Shown in pieces: positions 8,371 to 17,679 of a stretch of DNA of 64,000 nt (position 1 is the stretch's first letter; each line of letters opens with the position of its first letter). Under the pieces are notes generated by a model. That model ran no database searches. It worked only from the letters and a program-made list of their open reading frames with translations, and had not been told where the DNA came from. The position numbers and the translations under genes were made by a program. Source of the stretch: an uncultured Isoptericola sp. (GTDB lineage: Bacteria > Actinomycetota > Actinomycetes > Actinomycetales > Cellulomonadaceae); the NCBI GenBank assembly GCA_947497265.1, contig CANMFP010000010.1, forward strand, positions 1-64,000, read 5' to 3'.

Positions 8371-9254
8371 TGGGTATCGCACGGACGCTCGTCGCCGGCG
8401 TGGTCGCTGCCGCGGTGACGCGGGCGGCGCGCAGGGCGCTGGACGCCGCACCGCCTGGTGGCGCGGAGCGTTGGACGCGCACCAACCACGGTGGTGAGCC
8501 GGTGTCGATGCTGGAGGGCCCCGCAGTGGCCGCCGGTCTCGTGGCCGGTGCCGCCGTCGCGGGCGGCGGGCCGCGCGACCGGGCGGCAACCGTGCTGGCG
8601 TGCGCGGGGGCCGGGGTGTTCGGGATCCTCGACGACCTCGCCGAGGACACCACCCACAGTGCCAAGGGTCTGCGGGGGCACCTCGGGGCGTTGGCCCAGG
8701 GCCGGCTGACCACCGGCGGCCTGAAGGTGGTCGGCATCGGGGCGACGTCGCTCGTGGCGGCAGCGGTCGGGACGCGCCGGCGGGGCGGCGTCCTCGGGCA
8801 CGCGGCCGACGTCGCGGTCAACGGGGCGCTGATCGCCGGGACGGCCAACCTCGTCAACCTGCTCGATCTGAGACCCGGCAGGGCGCTGAAGGCCTCCGCC
8901 CTGCTCGCCGCGCCGGTGCTGACCGGCTCGGGCGGGCAGACGGGGGCGCTGCTCGGCGCCTCGGCGGCGGCGGCACCGGCCGACCTCGGTGCGCGTGACA
9001 TGCTCGGCGACGCCGGAGCGAACGCTCTGGGTGCGTTCGTGGGGACCCGGTGGGCGCTGTCCGCGCCGCGGCCGGTGCGTGCCGTCGCGCTGGCCGCCGT
9101 CGTGGGCCTGACCCTGGCGTCGGAGCGGGTCAGCTTCTCCGCCGTCATCGAGCGCACGCCGTGGCTGCGTCGGATCGACCAGGCGGGGCGCACGCCGGCC
9201 GTCGCGCCGCCGCATGACCTGGAGGCGGCCTCGGACGAGGGTCCGACGGCGTGA
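8370..9254 (+). CDS. MraY/WecA-like polyprenyl-phosphate transferase homologue
   Basis: 294 aa, several membrane helices. It keeps degenerate glycosyltransferase-4 (MraY/WecA) signatures: ILDDLAED near residue 90, a KGLRGHL basic loop, NLVNLLDLRPGRA near residue 165 (in place of NxxNxxDGxDGLA) and GDAGANALG near residue 215. Catalytic Asp pairs therefore remain, but the DGxDGL loop is changed to DLRPGR. It lies between steB and murJ with 1- and 4-base overlaps, so it is probably made with the septal peptidoglycan proteins. True MraY should be elsewhere. The sugar-phosphate substrate is unknown. Confidence 0.75.
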   Translation: MGIARTLVAGVVAAAVTRAARRALDAAPPGGAERWTRTNHGGEPVSMLEGPAVAAGLVAGAAVAGGGPRDRAATVLACAGAGVFGILDDLAEDTTHSAKGLRGHLGALAQGRLTTGGLKVVGIGATSLVAAAVGTRRRGGVLGHAADVAVNGALIAGTANLVNLLDLRPGRALKASALLAAPVLTGSGGQTGALLGASAAAAPADLGARDMLGDAGANALGAFVGTRWALSAPRPVRAVALAAVVGLTLASERVSFSAVIERTPWLRRIDQAGRTPAVAPPHDLEAASDEGPTA

Positions 9255-10933
9255 GCATGCCGGGCGGTCGCCGCGCCGCCACGGCGGTCGCCGGTGCGGC
9301 GGTCCTCATCACCGTGGTGACCCTGGCCAGCAGGGTCGTGGGATTCGGCCGCTGGCTCGCTCAGGCGCACTTCGTCGGGACCGACGGCGTGGACGGGCCG
9401 TTGAACGCGGCGAACTTCCTGCCGAACGTCCTGTTCGAGGTCGCGGCGGGTGGTGCGTTGGCCGGTGCCGTCGTCCCGTTGCTCTCCGGGTTCCTGGTGC
9501 GAGGTGACCGGGAGAAGGCTTCTCGGACGGCCTCGGCGCTGCTCGGTTGGACGCTCGTCGTGCTGGTCCCGCTCGGTGCGCTCGTCGCGCTCCTCGCCGA
9601 CCCGTTGGTCCGCCTCACGGGTCTGAACGACCCGGTCAACGTCGCCGTCGCCGTCGACTTCCTGAGGGTGTTCGCGGTGCAGGTGCCCCTGTACGGGGTC
9701 GCCGTGGTGCTCGGCGGGATGCTGCAGGCCCACAACCGGTTCTTCTGGCCGGCGTTCTCCCCGCTGGTGTCGAGCCTCGTCGTGATCGGGGTGTACTGGC
9801 GGTTCGGGGCGTTGGCCGACGGCAACCAGCAGGACGTGGCCGAGCTGTCGTCGCAGGCGCTGGGCTGGCTGGCCTGGGGGATGACGGCGGGAGTCGCCTT
9901 CCTGGCGCTGCCGTTGGTCTGGCCGGTCGCCCGGTCCGGGCTCCGGCTGCGGCCGACGTTGCGGTTCCCGGCCGGCGAGGGACGCCGTGCCGCACGCCTC
10001 GCCTCCGCCGGGATCGGAGCACTGGTGGCCCAGCAGCTCGCGCTGCTCGCCACGATGAAGGCGGGCAACGAGGCCGGCGGGGACAGCACCTGGACGATCT
10101 TCCTCTACGCGCAGAACGTGTACTTCCTGCCGTACGCCGTGCTGGCCTTCCCCATCGCGACCAGCGCGTTCCCGCGGTTCGCCGAGCTCGCGTCGCAGGG
10201 ACGGCGCGACGACCTGGCGCGTCTGGTCTCGTCGACGACCCGCGTGCTGGTGGTCGTCTCGGTGGCGGGTGCCGCCGCGCTGGTGGCGGCTGCGCCGCTC
10301 GTGGAGAACGTGTTCGACGGCATCGCCCGCCCGAACGCGGACGGGCTCGCCGCGGCGCTCGCCTGGATGGCGCCCGGGCTGCTGGGCTATGCGCTGATCC
10401 TGCAGCTCTCTCGTCTGCTGTACGCGGTCGACGCCGCCCGGGCCGCCGTCGTGGCGACAGCCGCCGGCTGGTTGGTCGTCGCCGTCGGGGTGTCGCTGGC
10501 GGTCCCGATGTTCTCCGGGGAGGCCGGTGGCACCAGGAGCGACGTGCTCGCCTGGCTCGGGGGCGCCACCACCGTCGGCATGACGGCGGCCGGTGTCGCT
10601 CTGTTCGTGGCCGTGCGCCGCGCGGTCGGCGCGGCGGCGGTGTCGGGCGTCGTCCGGACCGCGGCGGTGGCGCTCGGTGCGGGTGCCGTGGGTGCTCTGC
10701 TCGGGCGCTGGTGCGTCCCGGTGGCGGACCGCACGGCCCCGGTGGACCCGACCGGTGCGGACGGGGCGCCGGCCGAGACCCCGCTCGAGCTCGGCTGGTT
10801 CGCCGCGGACGTGGGTCTCGGGCTCCTCGCCGGCCTGATCGCGGCCGCCGTGGTGCTGCTGGCTGCGGCGTTGGCGGACGGCGCCGTGCGTGCTCGCCTC
10901 GCCGCCGTCGGACGGCGTGCCGCCCGCCTCTGA
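9251..10933 (+). CDS. murJ: lipid II flippase MurJ (MviN)
   Basis: 560 aa with about 14 membrane helices and the MOP-superfamily features of MurJ: an N-terminal [13 protein letters not shown] segment, [18 protein letters not shown] near residues 55-70 and an Arg-rich cytoplasmic segment. It translocates lipid II across the membrane. It overlaps the preceding MraY-like gene by 4 bases (GTGA). In mycobacteria the orthologue is fused to a kinase-like domain; here the protein ends after the membrane core, as in most bacteria. Confidence 0.92.
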   Translation: MSMPGGRRAATAVAGAAVLITVVTLASRVVGFGRWLAQAHFVGTDGVDGPLNAANFLPNVLFEVAAGGALAGAVVPLLSGFLVRGDREKASRTASALLGWTLVVLVPLGALVALLADPLVRLTGLNDPVNVAVAVDFLRVFAVQVPLYGVAVVLGGMLQAHNRFFWPAFSPLVSSLVVIGVYWRFGALADGNQQDVAELSSQALGWLAWGMTAGVAFLALPLVWPVARSGLRLRPTLRFPAGEGRRAARLASAGIGALVAQQLALLATMKAGNEAGGDSTWTIFLYAQNVYFLPYAVLAFPIATSAFPRFAELASQGRRDDLARLVSSTTRVLVVVSVAGAAALVAAAPLVENVFDGIARPNADGLAAALAWMAPGLLGYALILQLSRLLYAVDAARAAVVATAAGWLVVAVGVSLAVPMFSGEAGGTRSDVLAWLGGATTVGMTAAGVALFVAVRRAVGAAAVSGVVRTAAVALGAGAVGALLGRWCVPVADRTAPVDPTGADGAPAETPLELGWFAADVGLGLLAGLIAAAVVLLAAALADGAVRARLAAVGRRAARL

Positions 10934-11004
10934 CGGGCTACCCCCTGTGCCGCATCCCACCCCGGGACGGGCGAGTCCCGGACGCCGTGGCGCGAACTCT
11001 CGGA

Positions 11005-11010
11005 TAGCAT
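11005..11010 (+). promoter_or_regulatory. -10 box of pyrG
   Basis: TAGCAT lies 8 bases before the GTG start of pyrG, which predicts an almost leaderless transcript. A GGAG at 11011-11014 may also serve as a close RBS. Confidence 0.45.
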
Positions 11011-11018
11011 GGAGTTCC

Positions 11019-12707
11019 GTGGCTGACTCCGTGAACCGAACGTCCTCCCGCTCCTCCAGCCGCGCCGGTGCGACGCACCAGACGCGCCACATCTTCGTGA
11101 CGGGCGGTGTGGCGTCCTCCCTCGGCAAGGGCCTCACGGCCTCCTCCCTGGGTCGCCTGCTGCGTTCCCGCGGGCTGCGGGTCACGATGCAGAAGCTCGA
11201 CCCCTACCTCAACGTGGACCCGGGCACCATGAACCCGTTCCAGCACGGCGAGGTGTTCGTCACCGAGGACGGCGCCGAGACCGACCTGGACATCGGGCAC
11301 TACGAGCGCTTCCTCGACATCGAGCTGCCGGCCTCGTCGAACGTCACGACCGGTCAGGTCTACTCCCGGGTGATCGCCAAGGAGCGCCGCGGCGAGTACC
11401 TGGGTGACACGGTGCAGGTGATCCCGCACATCACCGACGAGATCAAGCTGCGCATGCGGGACCAGGCGGGCCCCGACGTCGACGTGATCATCACCGAGAT
11501 CGGCGGGACGGTCGGTGACATCGAGTCCCAGCCCTTCCTCGAGGCCGCACGGCAGGTGCGCCACGAGCTCGGCCGCGACGACTGCTTCTTCCTGCACGTC
11601 TCGCTGGTGCCGTACATCGGGCCGTCCGGCGAGCTGAAGACCAAGCCGACGCAGCACTCCGTCGCCGCGCTGCGCTCGATCGGCATCCAGCCGGACGCGA
11701 TCGTGCTGCGCTCGGACCGCATCGTGCCCGAGAGCATCAAGCGCAAGATCGCGATGTCCTGCGACGTCGACAACGAGGCGGTCGTCAACGCGGCGGACGC
11801 CCCGAGCATCTACGACATCCCCCGTGTGCTCCACTCCGAGGGCCTCGACGCCTACGTCGTGCGGCGTCTCGACCTGCCGTTCCACGACGTCGAGTGGGGC
11901 GGTTGGAACCGACTGCTCGAGCGCGTCCACGAGCCTGAGCACAAGGTCGAGATCGCGCTGGTCGGCAAGTACATCGACCTGCCGGACGCCTACCTGTCGG
12001 TGACCGAGGCACTGCGCGCCGGTGGTTTCGACAACGACACGCGGGTCGCGATCCGCTGGGTCGCTGCGGACGACTGCAGCACCCCGGCAGGGGCGCAGGA
12101 GGCGCTCGACGGCGTCGACGCGATCCTCGTGCCCGGCGGCTTCGGCGTGCGCGGCATCGACGGCAAGATCGGTGCGCTGCGCTGGGCGCGGGAGAACCTG
12201 GTACCCACGCTCGGCATCTGCCTCGGCCTGCAGTCCATGGTCATCGAGTACGCGCGCAACGTGCTCGGCCTGGCGGACGCCTCGTCGACCGAGTTCGAGC
12301 CGGACACCGAGTCGCCGGTCATCGCGACGATGGCCGAGCAGCTCGCCATCGTGGGTGGCGACGGCGACCTGGGCGGCACGATGCGCCTGGGCGACTACCC
12401 GGCGGCGCTGGCCGAGGGGTCCGTGGTGTCGAAGGCCTACGGCTCCACCCAGGTCACCGAGCGTCACCGCCACCGGTACGAGGTCAACAACGCCGTGCGC
12501 GACCAGCTGGAGGAGGCCGGCCTGCGGTTCTCCGGCACGTCGCCCGACGGCACTCTCGTGGAGTTCGTCGAGCTCCCCGCCGACGTGCACCCGTACTACG
12601 TGAGCACGCAGGCGCACCCCGAGTTCAAGTCGCGGCCGACGCGGTCGCACCCGCTGTTCCACGGTCTGGTGGCCGCGGCGCTGGTGCGCCAGGGCGCGAC
12701 GGCGTGA
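11019..12707 (+). CDS. pyrG: CTP synthase
   Basis: 562 aa from GTG 11019. UTP + ATP + glutamine give CTP. The synthase domain shows [17 protein letters not shown] near residue 28 and the [13 protein letters not shown] and GGTVGDIES motifs. The glutamine amidotransferase domain carries GICLGLQ with the nucleophile Cys near residue 400 and an HPEFKSRP motif near the C terminus. The start is chosen because the reading frame upstream lacks conservation and a -10 box plus GGAG precede this GTG. It overlaps the NUDIX gene by 4 bases. Confidence 0.95.
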   Translation: MADSVNRTSSRSSSRAGATHQTRHIFVTGGVASSLGKGLTASSLGRLLRSRGLRVTMQKLDPYLNVDPGTMNPFQHGEVFVTEDGAETDLDIGHYERFLDIELPASSNVTTGQVYSRVIAKERRGEYLGDTVQVIPHITDEIKLRMRDQAGPDVDVIITEIGGTVGDIESQPFLEAARQVRHELGRDDCFFLHVSLVPYIGPSGELKTKPTQHSVAALRSIGIQPDAIVLRSDRIVPESIKRKIAMSCDVDNEAVVNAADAPSIYDIPRVLHSEGLDAYVVRRLDLPFHDVEWGGWNRLLERVHEPEHKVEIALVGKYIDLPDAYLSVTEALRAGGFDNDTRVAIRWVAADDCSTPAGAQEALDGVDAILVPGGFGVRGIDGKIGALRWARENLVPTLGICLGLQSMVIEYARNVLGLADASSTEFEPDTESPVIATMAEQLAIVGGDGDLGGTMRLGDYPAALAEGSVVSKAYGSTQVTERHRHRYEVNNAVRDQLEEAGLRFSGTSPDGTLVEFVELPADVHPYYVSTQAHPEFKSRPTRSHPLFHGLVAAALVRQGATA

Positions 12708-13360
12708 CGGCACGACGGCCGGACGAGGAGCGCGTCGAGGACCGTGTCGCGCCGCGACAGGTCGTGCGTCGCACCGCCGTCCACGAGGGCAGGATCTTCG
12801 ACCTCGTGCAGGACGACGTCGACCTCGGTGACGCCGGGGTCGTCGCCCGCGAGTACCTCGACCATCCCGGCGCGGTCGCTGTCGTCGTGCTCGACGAGCA
12901 CGACCGGGTGCTGCTCCTGCGGCAGTACCGGCACCCGGTGCGTGCCGAGATGTGGGAGATCCCCGCGGGCCTGCTCGACGTCGTCGGCGAGCCCGCCGTC
13001 GAGGCCGCGGCCCGCGAGCTCGCCGAGGAGGCAGACCTGACCGCCGGGCGCTGGGACGTGCTCGTCGACTTCGCCACGACGCCCGGGGCGAGCAACGAGG
13101 CCCTGCGCGTCTTCCTGGCCCGTGACGTGCGGGAGGTCCCGCACGCGGACCGCCACACGCGCACCGGCGAGGAGTCAGAGATCGTCACCCGCTGGGTTCC
13201 CCTGGACGAGGCGGTCGAGCGGACCCTGGCCGGCGGACTGCACAACCCGTCCGCCGTCGTCGGCATCCTTGCCGCGGCAGCGAGCCGGGCCGGCGGGTGG
13301 GCGTCGTTGCGGGACGTCGACGTGCCGTGGCCCTACCGCCGGGGCGAGCTGCCCGACTGA
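12704..13360 (+). CDS. NUDIX hydrolase (ADP-ribose pyrophosphatase type)
   Basis: 218 aa. The Nudix box runs from [14 protein letters not shown] to RELAEEAD near residues 90-110, preceded by the [11 protein letters not shown] segment typical of the NudF/ADP-ribose pyrophosphatase group. GTGA overlap with pyrG, as with Rv1700 (an ADPRase) behind Rv1699 pyrG in M. tuberculosis. The usual Gly before the last hydrophobic residue of the box is Ala here. It ends convergently 3 bases from ctaA. Confidence 0.9.
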   Translation: MTARRPDEERVEDRVAPRQVVRRTAVHEGRIFDLVQDDVDLGDAGVVAREYLDHPGAVAVVVLDEHDRVLLLRQYRHPVRAEMWEIPAGLLDVVGEPAVEAAARELAEEADLTAGRWDVLVDFATTPGASNEALRVFLARDVREVPHADRHTRTGEESEIVTRWVPLDEAVERTLAGGLHNPSAVVGILAAAASRAGGWASLRDVDVPWPYRRGELPD

Positions 13361-13363
13361 CGG

Positions 13364-14329
13364 TCAGCGGGTGCGTAGCCGCAGCACGGCGTTCGCCGTG
13401 GCCCACACCAGCAGCCCGGCACCGAGCATGTGCACGCCCACGAGCAGCTCGGGGAGCCCGGTGAAGTACTGCGTGTAGCCGACGGCACCCTGGGCCAGCG
13501 TGACGACCAGCAGCAGCCAGGCGCCGCGGCGTGCGCGCCGGACGAGGTCGCCGGCGGGCTGGCGCAGCAGGAGGAGCAGGAGCAGGGCGAGCACGGCGAC
13601 GAACAGCCAGACGGACGTCGAGTGCGCACGGGTCATCGCCAGGGGGTCCACGGCGAGCCGGTACCCGACCTCGGTGTCGCCCGAGTGCGGACCGGCACCG
13701 GTGACGATGACGCCGAGCACGACGACGGGCACCACGAGCACCCCGAGAACCCGGCCGGCGAGCGTCACGGCACCCGAGCCGACCGGCTGCGCGGTACCGT
13801 CGCCCTCGCCGTGCCGGTGCAGCAGGTAGGCGGACCACCACACGAGCGCCGCCGACACCACGAAGTGCAGGGAGACCCAGCCGGGGTGCAGGTCGAGCAG
13901 GACGACGACACCGCCGATGACGGCCTGCGCGGCCACGCCCACCAGCGGGACGACGCCGAGCCGGCGGTAGGCGTCCGACCGGCGCCGGTCCGTCCACACG
14001 AGCAGCAGCACTGCGAGCGCGATCACCGCGAGGACGCCGGTCATGGTGCGGTTCCCGAACTCGACGAACGGGTGGTAGCTGGCCGCCTCGTGGAACACCG
14101 GGGTGAACTGACCCGGCTCGCACAGCGGCCACGTCGAGCAGCCGAGCCCGGACCCGGTCAGCCGCACGGCGCCACCGGTGACGATGATGCCGATCTGTGC
14201 GACGACGTTCGCGATCAGGATCCCGCGCGTCCACCCGCGGAACCGGGCGAGCGGGTCGGCGCGCCCGGCACGTGGCGGGGCGGACTCCGAGGTCGTGTCG
14301 GAAGGGGTGGCGGGCGCGGGCGTGCTCAC
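13364..14329 (-). CDS. ctaA: heme A synthase (COX15/CtaA)
   Basis: 321 aa, eight membrane helices. It oxidises heme O to heme A for cytochrome aa3 oxidase. The first helix pair encloses GGAVRLTGSGLGCSTWPLCEPGQ-like sequence with the paired Cys of the extracellular loop found in Bacillus/actinobacterial CtaA; conserved His residues occur near residues 93, 159 and in two later helices. The start is GTG 14329, which has a TATCGT hexamer exactly 6 bases upstream; longer reading into the ABC gene is not conserved. SURF1, another oxidase assembly factor, is at 35226-36131. Confidence 0.92.
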   Translation of the reverse strand: MSTPAPATPSDTTSESAPPRAGRADPLARFRGWTRGILIANVVAQIGIIVTGGAVRLTGSGLGCSTWPLCEPGQFTPVFHEAASYHPFVEFGNRTMTGVLAVIALAVLLLVWTDRRRSDAYRRLGVVPLVGVAAQAVIGGVVVLLDLHPGWVSLHFVVSAALVWWSAYLLHRHGEGDGTAQPVGSGAVTLAGRVLGVLVVPVVVLGVIVTGAGPHSGDTEVGYRLAVDPLAMTRAHSTSVWLFVAVLALLLLLLLRQPAGDLVRRARRGAWLLLVVTLAQGAVGYTQYFTGLPELLVGVHMLGAGLLVWATANAVLRLRTR

Positions 14330-14335
14330 GGCACC

Positions 14336-14341
14336 ACGATA
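14336..14341 (-). promoter_or_regulatory. -10 box of ctaA, leaderless arrangement
   Basis: Read on the minus strand, TATCGT is followed by 6 bases and then the GTG start of ctaA. A transcript starting at or next to the start codon is predicted. Confidence 0.5.
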
Positions 14342-14406
14342 GTGGCCGACGGCGCCGCACCGGCCCGTGCGGGCGGTGTCGGGCTGTGAGATCGGTCGTC
14401 CACCGG

Positions 14407-15162
14407 TCAGTGCCAGCGGAAGAGCCTGCGCGCCCCGACCCCGAGGGCGGCGGCCCAGGCGAGCAGGACCACGGCGCTCAGCGGCGGCACTCCGGTGCCG
14501 AGCAGCGCACCACGCAGGCCTTCGCCGAGCGCGCCGGACGGCAGGAAGGTGGCGAGGGGAGCCAGCGGGCCCGGCAGCTCGGCGGGCGGCACGATCAGCC
14601 CACCGCCGACGACAAGCAGCACCAGCACGAGGTTCGCGACGGCGAGCACGCCCTCGGCGCGCAGGGTGCCGGCGAGCAGCAGGGCCAGCGCGGTGAACGC
14701 GGCGGTGCCCGCCAGGCCGAGCCCGATCGCGGGCACGACGCCGGAGAGCTCGGGCTGCCAGCCGAGGGCGAGCGCCACGACTCCGATCACCGCGACCTGC
14801 ACTCCCTGGACCGCCAGGACCCCGAGGACCTTGCCGGCGAGGAGGCCGCCGCGACCGAGCGGTGTCGTGGACAGCAGCCGCAGCACACCGTTGCGGCGGT
14901 CGAACGCGGTGGCGATCGCCTGCGACGTGAAGGACGTGGTGACGCACGCCAGAGCGAGGATCCCGGGCGTCACGAAGTCCACGCGGTCGACGCCGCCGGT
15001 GTCGAGCCCGACCACCGACGTGCGCACCAGCCCCACGAGGAGCAGGACGGGCATCACGATCGTCACGAGCAGCTGTTCGCCGTTGCGCAGGATCGCCCGC
15101 GTCTCGAACGCGGCCTGCGCAGCGACACGCCGGTGGGCCGGGGCGGGGGAGGAGATCGTCAT
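14407..15162 (-). CDS. ABC-2 type transporter permease
   Basis: 251 aa with six membrane helices in the ABC-2 pattern (about residues 30-50, 60-80, 110-135, 145-165, 175-195, 220-240). The LLSTTPLGRGGLLAGK loop between helices 2 and 3 is typical of DrrB-like exporters. ATG 15162 overlaps the stop of the ATPase gene by 4 bases. The position beside ctaA and sufR matches Rv1457c in M. tuberculosis, whose substrate is unknown. Confidence 0.88.
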   Translation of the reverse strand: MTISSPAPAHRRVAAQAAFETRAILRNGEQLLVTIVMPVLLLVGLVRTSVVGLDTGGVDRVDFVTPGILALACVTTSFTSQAIATAFDRRNGVLRLLSTTPLGRGGLLAGKVLGVLAVQGVQVAVIGVVALALGWQPELSGVVPAIGLGLAGTAAFTALALLLAGTLRAEGVLAVANLVLVLLVVGGGLIVPPAELPGPLAPLATFLPSGALGEGLRGALLGTGVPPLSAVVLLAWAAALGVGARRLFRWH

Positions 15163-16121
15163 CGCAGGTGCCGTCCGGTGAGGTCGAGGAACACGTCTTC
15201 GAGGGTGCGGCGGCCCACGGTGAGGCGTGTGGTCAGGGTGTCCTGCTCGGCGAGCCACCCGGTCAGCTCCGCGAGCGTCGATGGTCCCACGGCGCCGGTG
15301 ACCACGTACTCGCCGGGCTCCGGCTCGGTGGCCGACCAGCCGCCGTCGGGCGCACCGCGGGTCAGCCGTTCGGCCAGGGCGCCGACCGCCAGGCCGGGGC
15401 GCGCGGCGAACCGGACCTGGGGCGCGCTGCCGGAGGCGCCGTCGGAGAGGAGCGCCGGGACGTCGCCCGAGGCGATGACCCGGCCGTGGTCGACGACGTG
15501 GACCACGTCGGCCAGGTCCTCCGCCTCGTCCATCAGGTGGGTCGTCAGGACGACGGCGACGCCGTCGGCACGCAGCTCGCGCACGAGGTCCCAGACGGCG
15601 CGTCGTGACTGCGGGTCCATCCCGGCGCTCGGTTCGTCGAGGAAGACGACCTCGGGACCTCCGACGACGGCGGCGGCGAGCGCGAGGCGCTGCCGCTGGC
15701 CGCCGGAGAGCCGCCGCACGGTGGTGCGGGCGAAGGCGTGCAGCCCGAGCCGCTCGGCGAGCTCGTCGACGTCGCGGGGGGCGGCGTACATCCGGCTGAC
15801 GTGGCGCAGCATCTCCATCGCGCGCACGCCGGTCGGCAGGCCGCCGTCCTGCAGCATGGCGCCGACCCGAGGGCGCAGCGCCGCCGCGTCCGCGACCGGG
15901 TCGAGCCCCAGGACGCGCACGGTTCCAGCGTCGGGGGAGCGCAGGCCCTCGCAGCACTCGACCGTGGTGGTCTTGCCGGCACCGTTCGGGCCGAGCACCG
16001 CGGTGACGGCACCGGCGGTAGCCTGCAGATCGAGGCCGTCGACGACGTCACGGCCGCCGTAGGTCTTGCGCAGTCGACGCACGTCGACGGCGACGCCGGG
16101 TGGCGTATCGGTGGTGGGCAC
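15159..16121 (-). CDS. ABC-2 exporter ATP-binding protein
   Basis: 320 aa. Walker A is GPNGAGKTTTVE near residue 45, the signature LSGGQRQRLALA near residue 138 and Walker B VVFLDEPSAGMDP near residue 160. It ends with a DUF4162-like C-terminal region (LTTRLTVGRRTLEDVFLDLTG), normal for DrrA-type ATPases. Orthologous by position to Rv1458c. GTG start with TAGAAT exactly 6 bases upstream. Confidence 0.9.
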   Translation of the reverse strand: MPTTDTPPGVAVDVRRLRKTYGGRDVVDGLDLQATAGAVTAVLGPNGAGKTTTVECCEGLRSPDAGTVRVLGLDPVADAAALRPRVGAMLQDGGLPTGVRAMEMLRHVSRMYAAPRDVDELAERLGLHAFARTTVRRLSGGQRQRLALAAAVVGGPEVVFLDEPSAGMDPQSRRAVWDLVRELRADGVAVVLTTHLMDEAEDLADVVHVVDHGRVIASGDVPALLSDGASGSAPQVRFAARPGLAVGALAERLTRGAPDGGWSATEPEPGEYVVTGAVGPSTLAELTGWLAEQDTLTTRLTVGRRTLEDVFLDLTGRHLR

Positions 16122-16127
16122 CAGAAG

Positions 16128-16133
16128 ATTCTA
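16128..16133 (-). promoter_or_regulatory. -10 box of the ABC-2 exporter operon
   Basis: TAGAAT on the minus strand, 6 bases before the GTG start of the ATPase gene. It is a near-consensus hexamer with leaderless spacing. Confidence 0.55.
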
Positions 16134-16161
16134 CGGACGCTTCGAGACACCTGGAGTGACG

Positions 16162-16779
16162 ATGACCTTCTCCCCGTTCACCCAGCCGGCCGACCTCGCG
16201 TCGCTGGCGCGTCGCATCTGGTACTGGCCGGTGGTCCGTGGCGTGCTGGCGGTGGGGTTCGGGCTGCTGGCGATCCTCCTGCCGGACAAGACCCCGGGAC
16301 TGCTCGTGCAGGTCTTCGGAGCGTTCGTCGTCGTGGACGGCGTCGTCTCGCTCGTCGACGGGCTGCGTCGGCGCGGGAGCCAGGCCGGGTCGGTGAACGT
16401 CGGCATCGGCGTGGCGGCGGTCGTCTTCGGCGGTGTGCTGCTGTTCCTGCCGGGCCTGGCGCTCGGGCTCGTTCTCGTCCTGATCGCGGTCTGGGCGCTG
16501 GTCTTCGGGCTGCTGCAGATCGTCGGCGCCTTCGCCATGCGGTCCCGGGGCGGCACGTCGTGGCTGTGGACCCTGCTGTCGGGTCTCTTGTTCGTCGCGC
16601 TGGCGGTCGTCTGCTTCACGAACCCGGGTCGCACCGTCGAGGTGATGTCGGTGATCGTCGGCATCTTCGCCGTCGTGATCGGGGCCGCCCTGGTCACGCT
16701 CGGGATGAAGCTGCGGAGGCTGGGGACGCAGGGACCCACCGGGGGCGCCGTCATCGACGGCGAGGTCGTCGAGGGTTGA
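16162..16779 (+). CDS. HdeD/DUF308 family membrane protein
   Basis: 205 aa with six membrane helices in three similar pairs and glycine-rich helix ends (GFGLLAILLPDKTPG, GVLLFLPGLALG). This is the DUF308 (HdeD) pattern; HdeD is linked to acid resistance in E. coli, but the actinobacterial members have no defined role. ATG 16162 is chosen because CTGGAG lies 5 bases upstream. Divergent from the ABC exporter with only 40 bases between starts. Confidence 0.8.
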   Translation: MTFSPFTQPADLASLARRIWYWPVVRGVLAVGFGLLAILLPDKTPGLLVQVFGAFVVVDGVVSLVDGLRRRGSQAGSVNVGIGVAAVVFGGVLLFLPGLALGLVLVLIAVWALVFGLLQIVGAFAMRSRGGTSWLWTLLSGLLFVALAVVCFTNPGRTVEVMSVIVGIFAVVIGAALVTLGMKLRRLGTQGPTGGAVIDGEVVEG

Positions 16780-16874
16780 ACCGCGCCGGTGAAGAGCCGG
16801 TGAAACGTGTGTGACCTGCGTCGCACGATGTGCGCCAGCCTGCGGTTTCCCGGGTTCGGTGAGGCATGCCTTGC

Positions 16875-16906
16875 TTGACATCCCTGATTACGCAACAAGG
16901 ATGTTA
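16875..16906 (+). promoter_or_regulatory. suf operon promoter with SufR-type operator
   Basis: TTGACA (16875-16880) is followed by a 16-bp spacer and AAGGAT (16897-16902). The imperfect palindrome CAAC-N6-GTTA (16893-16906) brackets the -10 exactly. I recall CAAC-N6-GTTG reported as the SufR operator of Streptomyces avermitilis; only the last base differs. Binding here would cover the -10 box, so sufR should repress itself and the whole operon. Confidence 0.7.
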
Positions 16907-16932
16907 TCTATATCGACGACGGAGGTGAGCAC

Positions 16933-17679
16933 GTGACGACCACCCAGGCACCCTGGGGTGCGCACGCTGCTGCGCACACCCCGCACGCGGAGAGCGACGG
17001 CACCCGCCGTCGTGTGCTCGCGCTCGTCGCGACCGAGGGCCCGGTCACCGCGGGTCGCCTCGCCGACGTGCTCGGGCTCACCCAGGCGGCCGTGCGCCGT
17101 CACCTGGCCGGCCTCGAGCGCGACGGCACCATCACGGTGCACGACGGCGGCACGGGAGCCGTGCCGGCCCGCCGCGGCCGGCCGGCACGGCACTACGTCG
17201 TCAGCCCTGCCGGGCAGGCCGAGCTCGGCGAGCAGGACTCGGAGCTCGCCACCCAGGTGATGCGGTACCTGCGTCGCACGGGCGGTGACGAGGCCGTCGA
17301 GGCGTTCGCCACCGAGCGCAACGACGCCGTCGTCCGCCGCTACGCGCCACGCCTCACCGCCAGCGACCCCCAGGAGCGGGCAACCCAGCTCGCCGACCTG
17401 CTCTCCGCCGACGGCTACGCCTCCTCGGTGCGGCCCGTCGTCGGGCCGGTCGTCCCCACCGTCCAGCTGTGCCAGGGCCACTGCCCCGTGCAGCACGCCG
17501 CCGAGGACTTCCCCGAGCTGTGCGAGGCCGAGGCCCGCGCGTTCTCGGAGCTTCTCGGCACGCACGTCCAGCGGCTGGCCACCCTCGCAGGCGGCGCGCA
17601 CGCCTGCGTCACGAACATCCCGCTGACTCCCCCCCACCCCGCCGGCCGCCCCGGCGGCACGCAGGAAGGATCACGATGA
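16933..17679 (+). CDS. sufR: SufR, iron-sulfur-sensing repressor of the suf operon
   Basis: 248 aa. A winged helix-turn-helix (residues 25-75, [20 protein letters not shown]) is followed by a wing with an RRGRPARHY segment and a C-terminal Fe-S ligand region with Cys 180, 184, 197 and 225. Four cysteines in this order are the family hallmark. In Mycobacterium and Streptomyces SufR with its cluster represses suf and releases it when the cluster is lost. GTG 16933 is preceded by GGAGGTGAGC. The stop overlaps the ATG of sufB, so regulator and operon are coupled. Corresponds to Rv1460. Confidence 0.93.
   Translation: MTTTQAPWGAHAAAHTPHAESDGTRRRVLALVATEGPVTAGRLADVLGLTQAAVRRHLAGLERDGTITVHDGGTGAVPARRGRPARHYVVSPAGQAELGEQDSELATQVMRYLRRTGGDEAVEAFATERNDAVVRRYAPRLTASDPQERATQLADLLSADGYASSVRPVVGPVVPTVQLCQGHCPVQHAAEDFPELCEAEARAFSELLGTHVQRLATLAGGAHACVTNIPLTPPHPAGRPGGTQEGSR

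Noticed and set aside
8210-11185. 991-aa open frame on the minus strand
   Set aside because: Arg/Gly/His-rich antisense shadow of steB, the MraY-like gene and murJ. High G+C keeps the frame open; no domain is seen.
14197-16062. 621-aa plus-strand frame over ctaA and the ABC-2 genes
   Set aside because: Composition is that of an antisense frame; the minus-strand genes have clear motifs.
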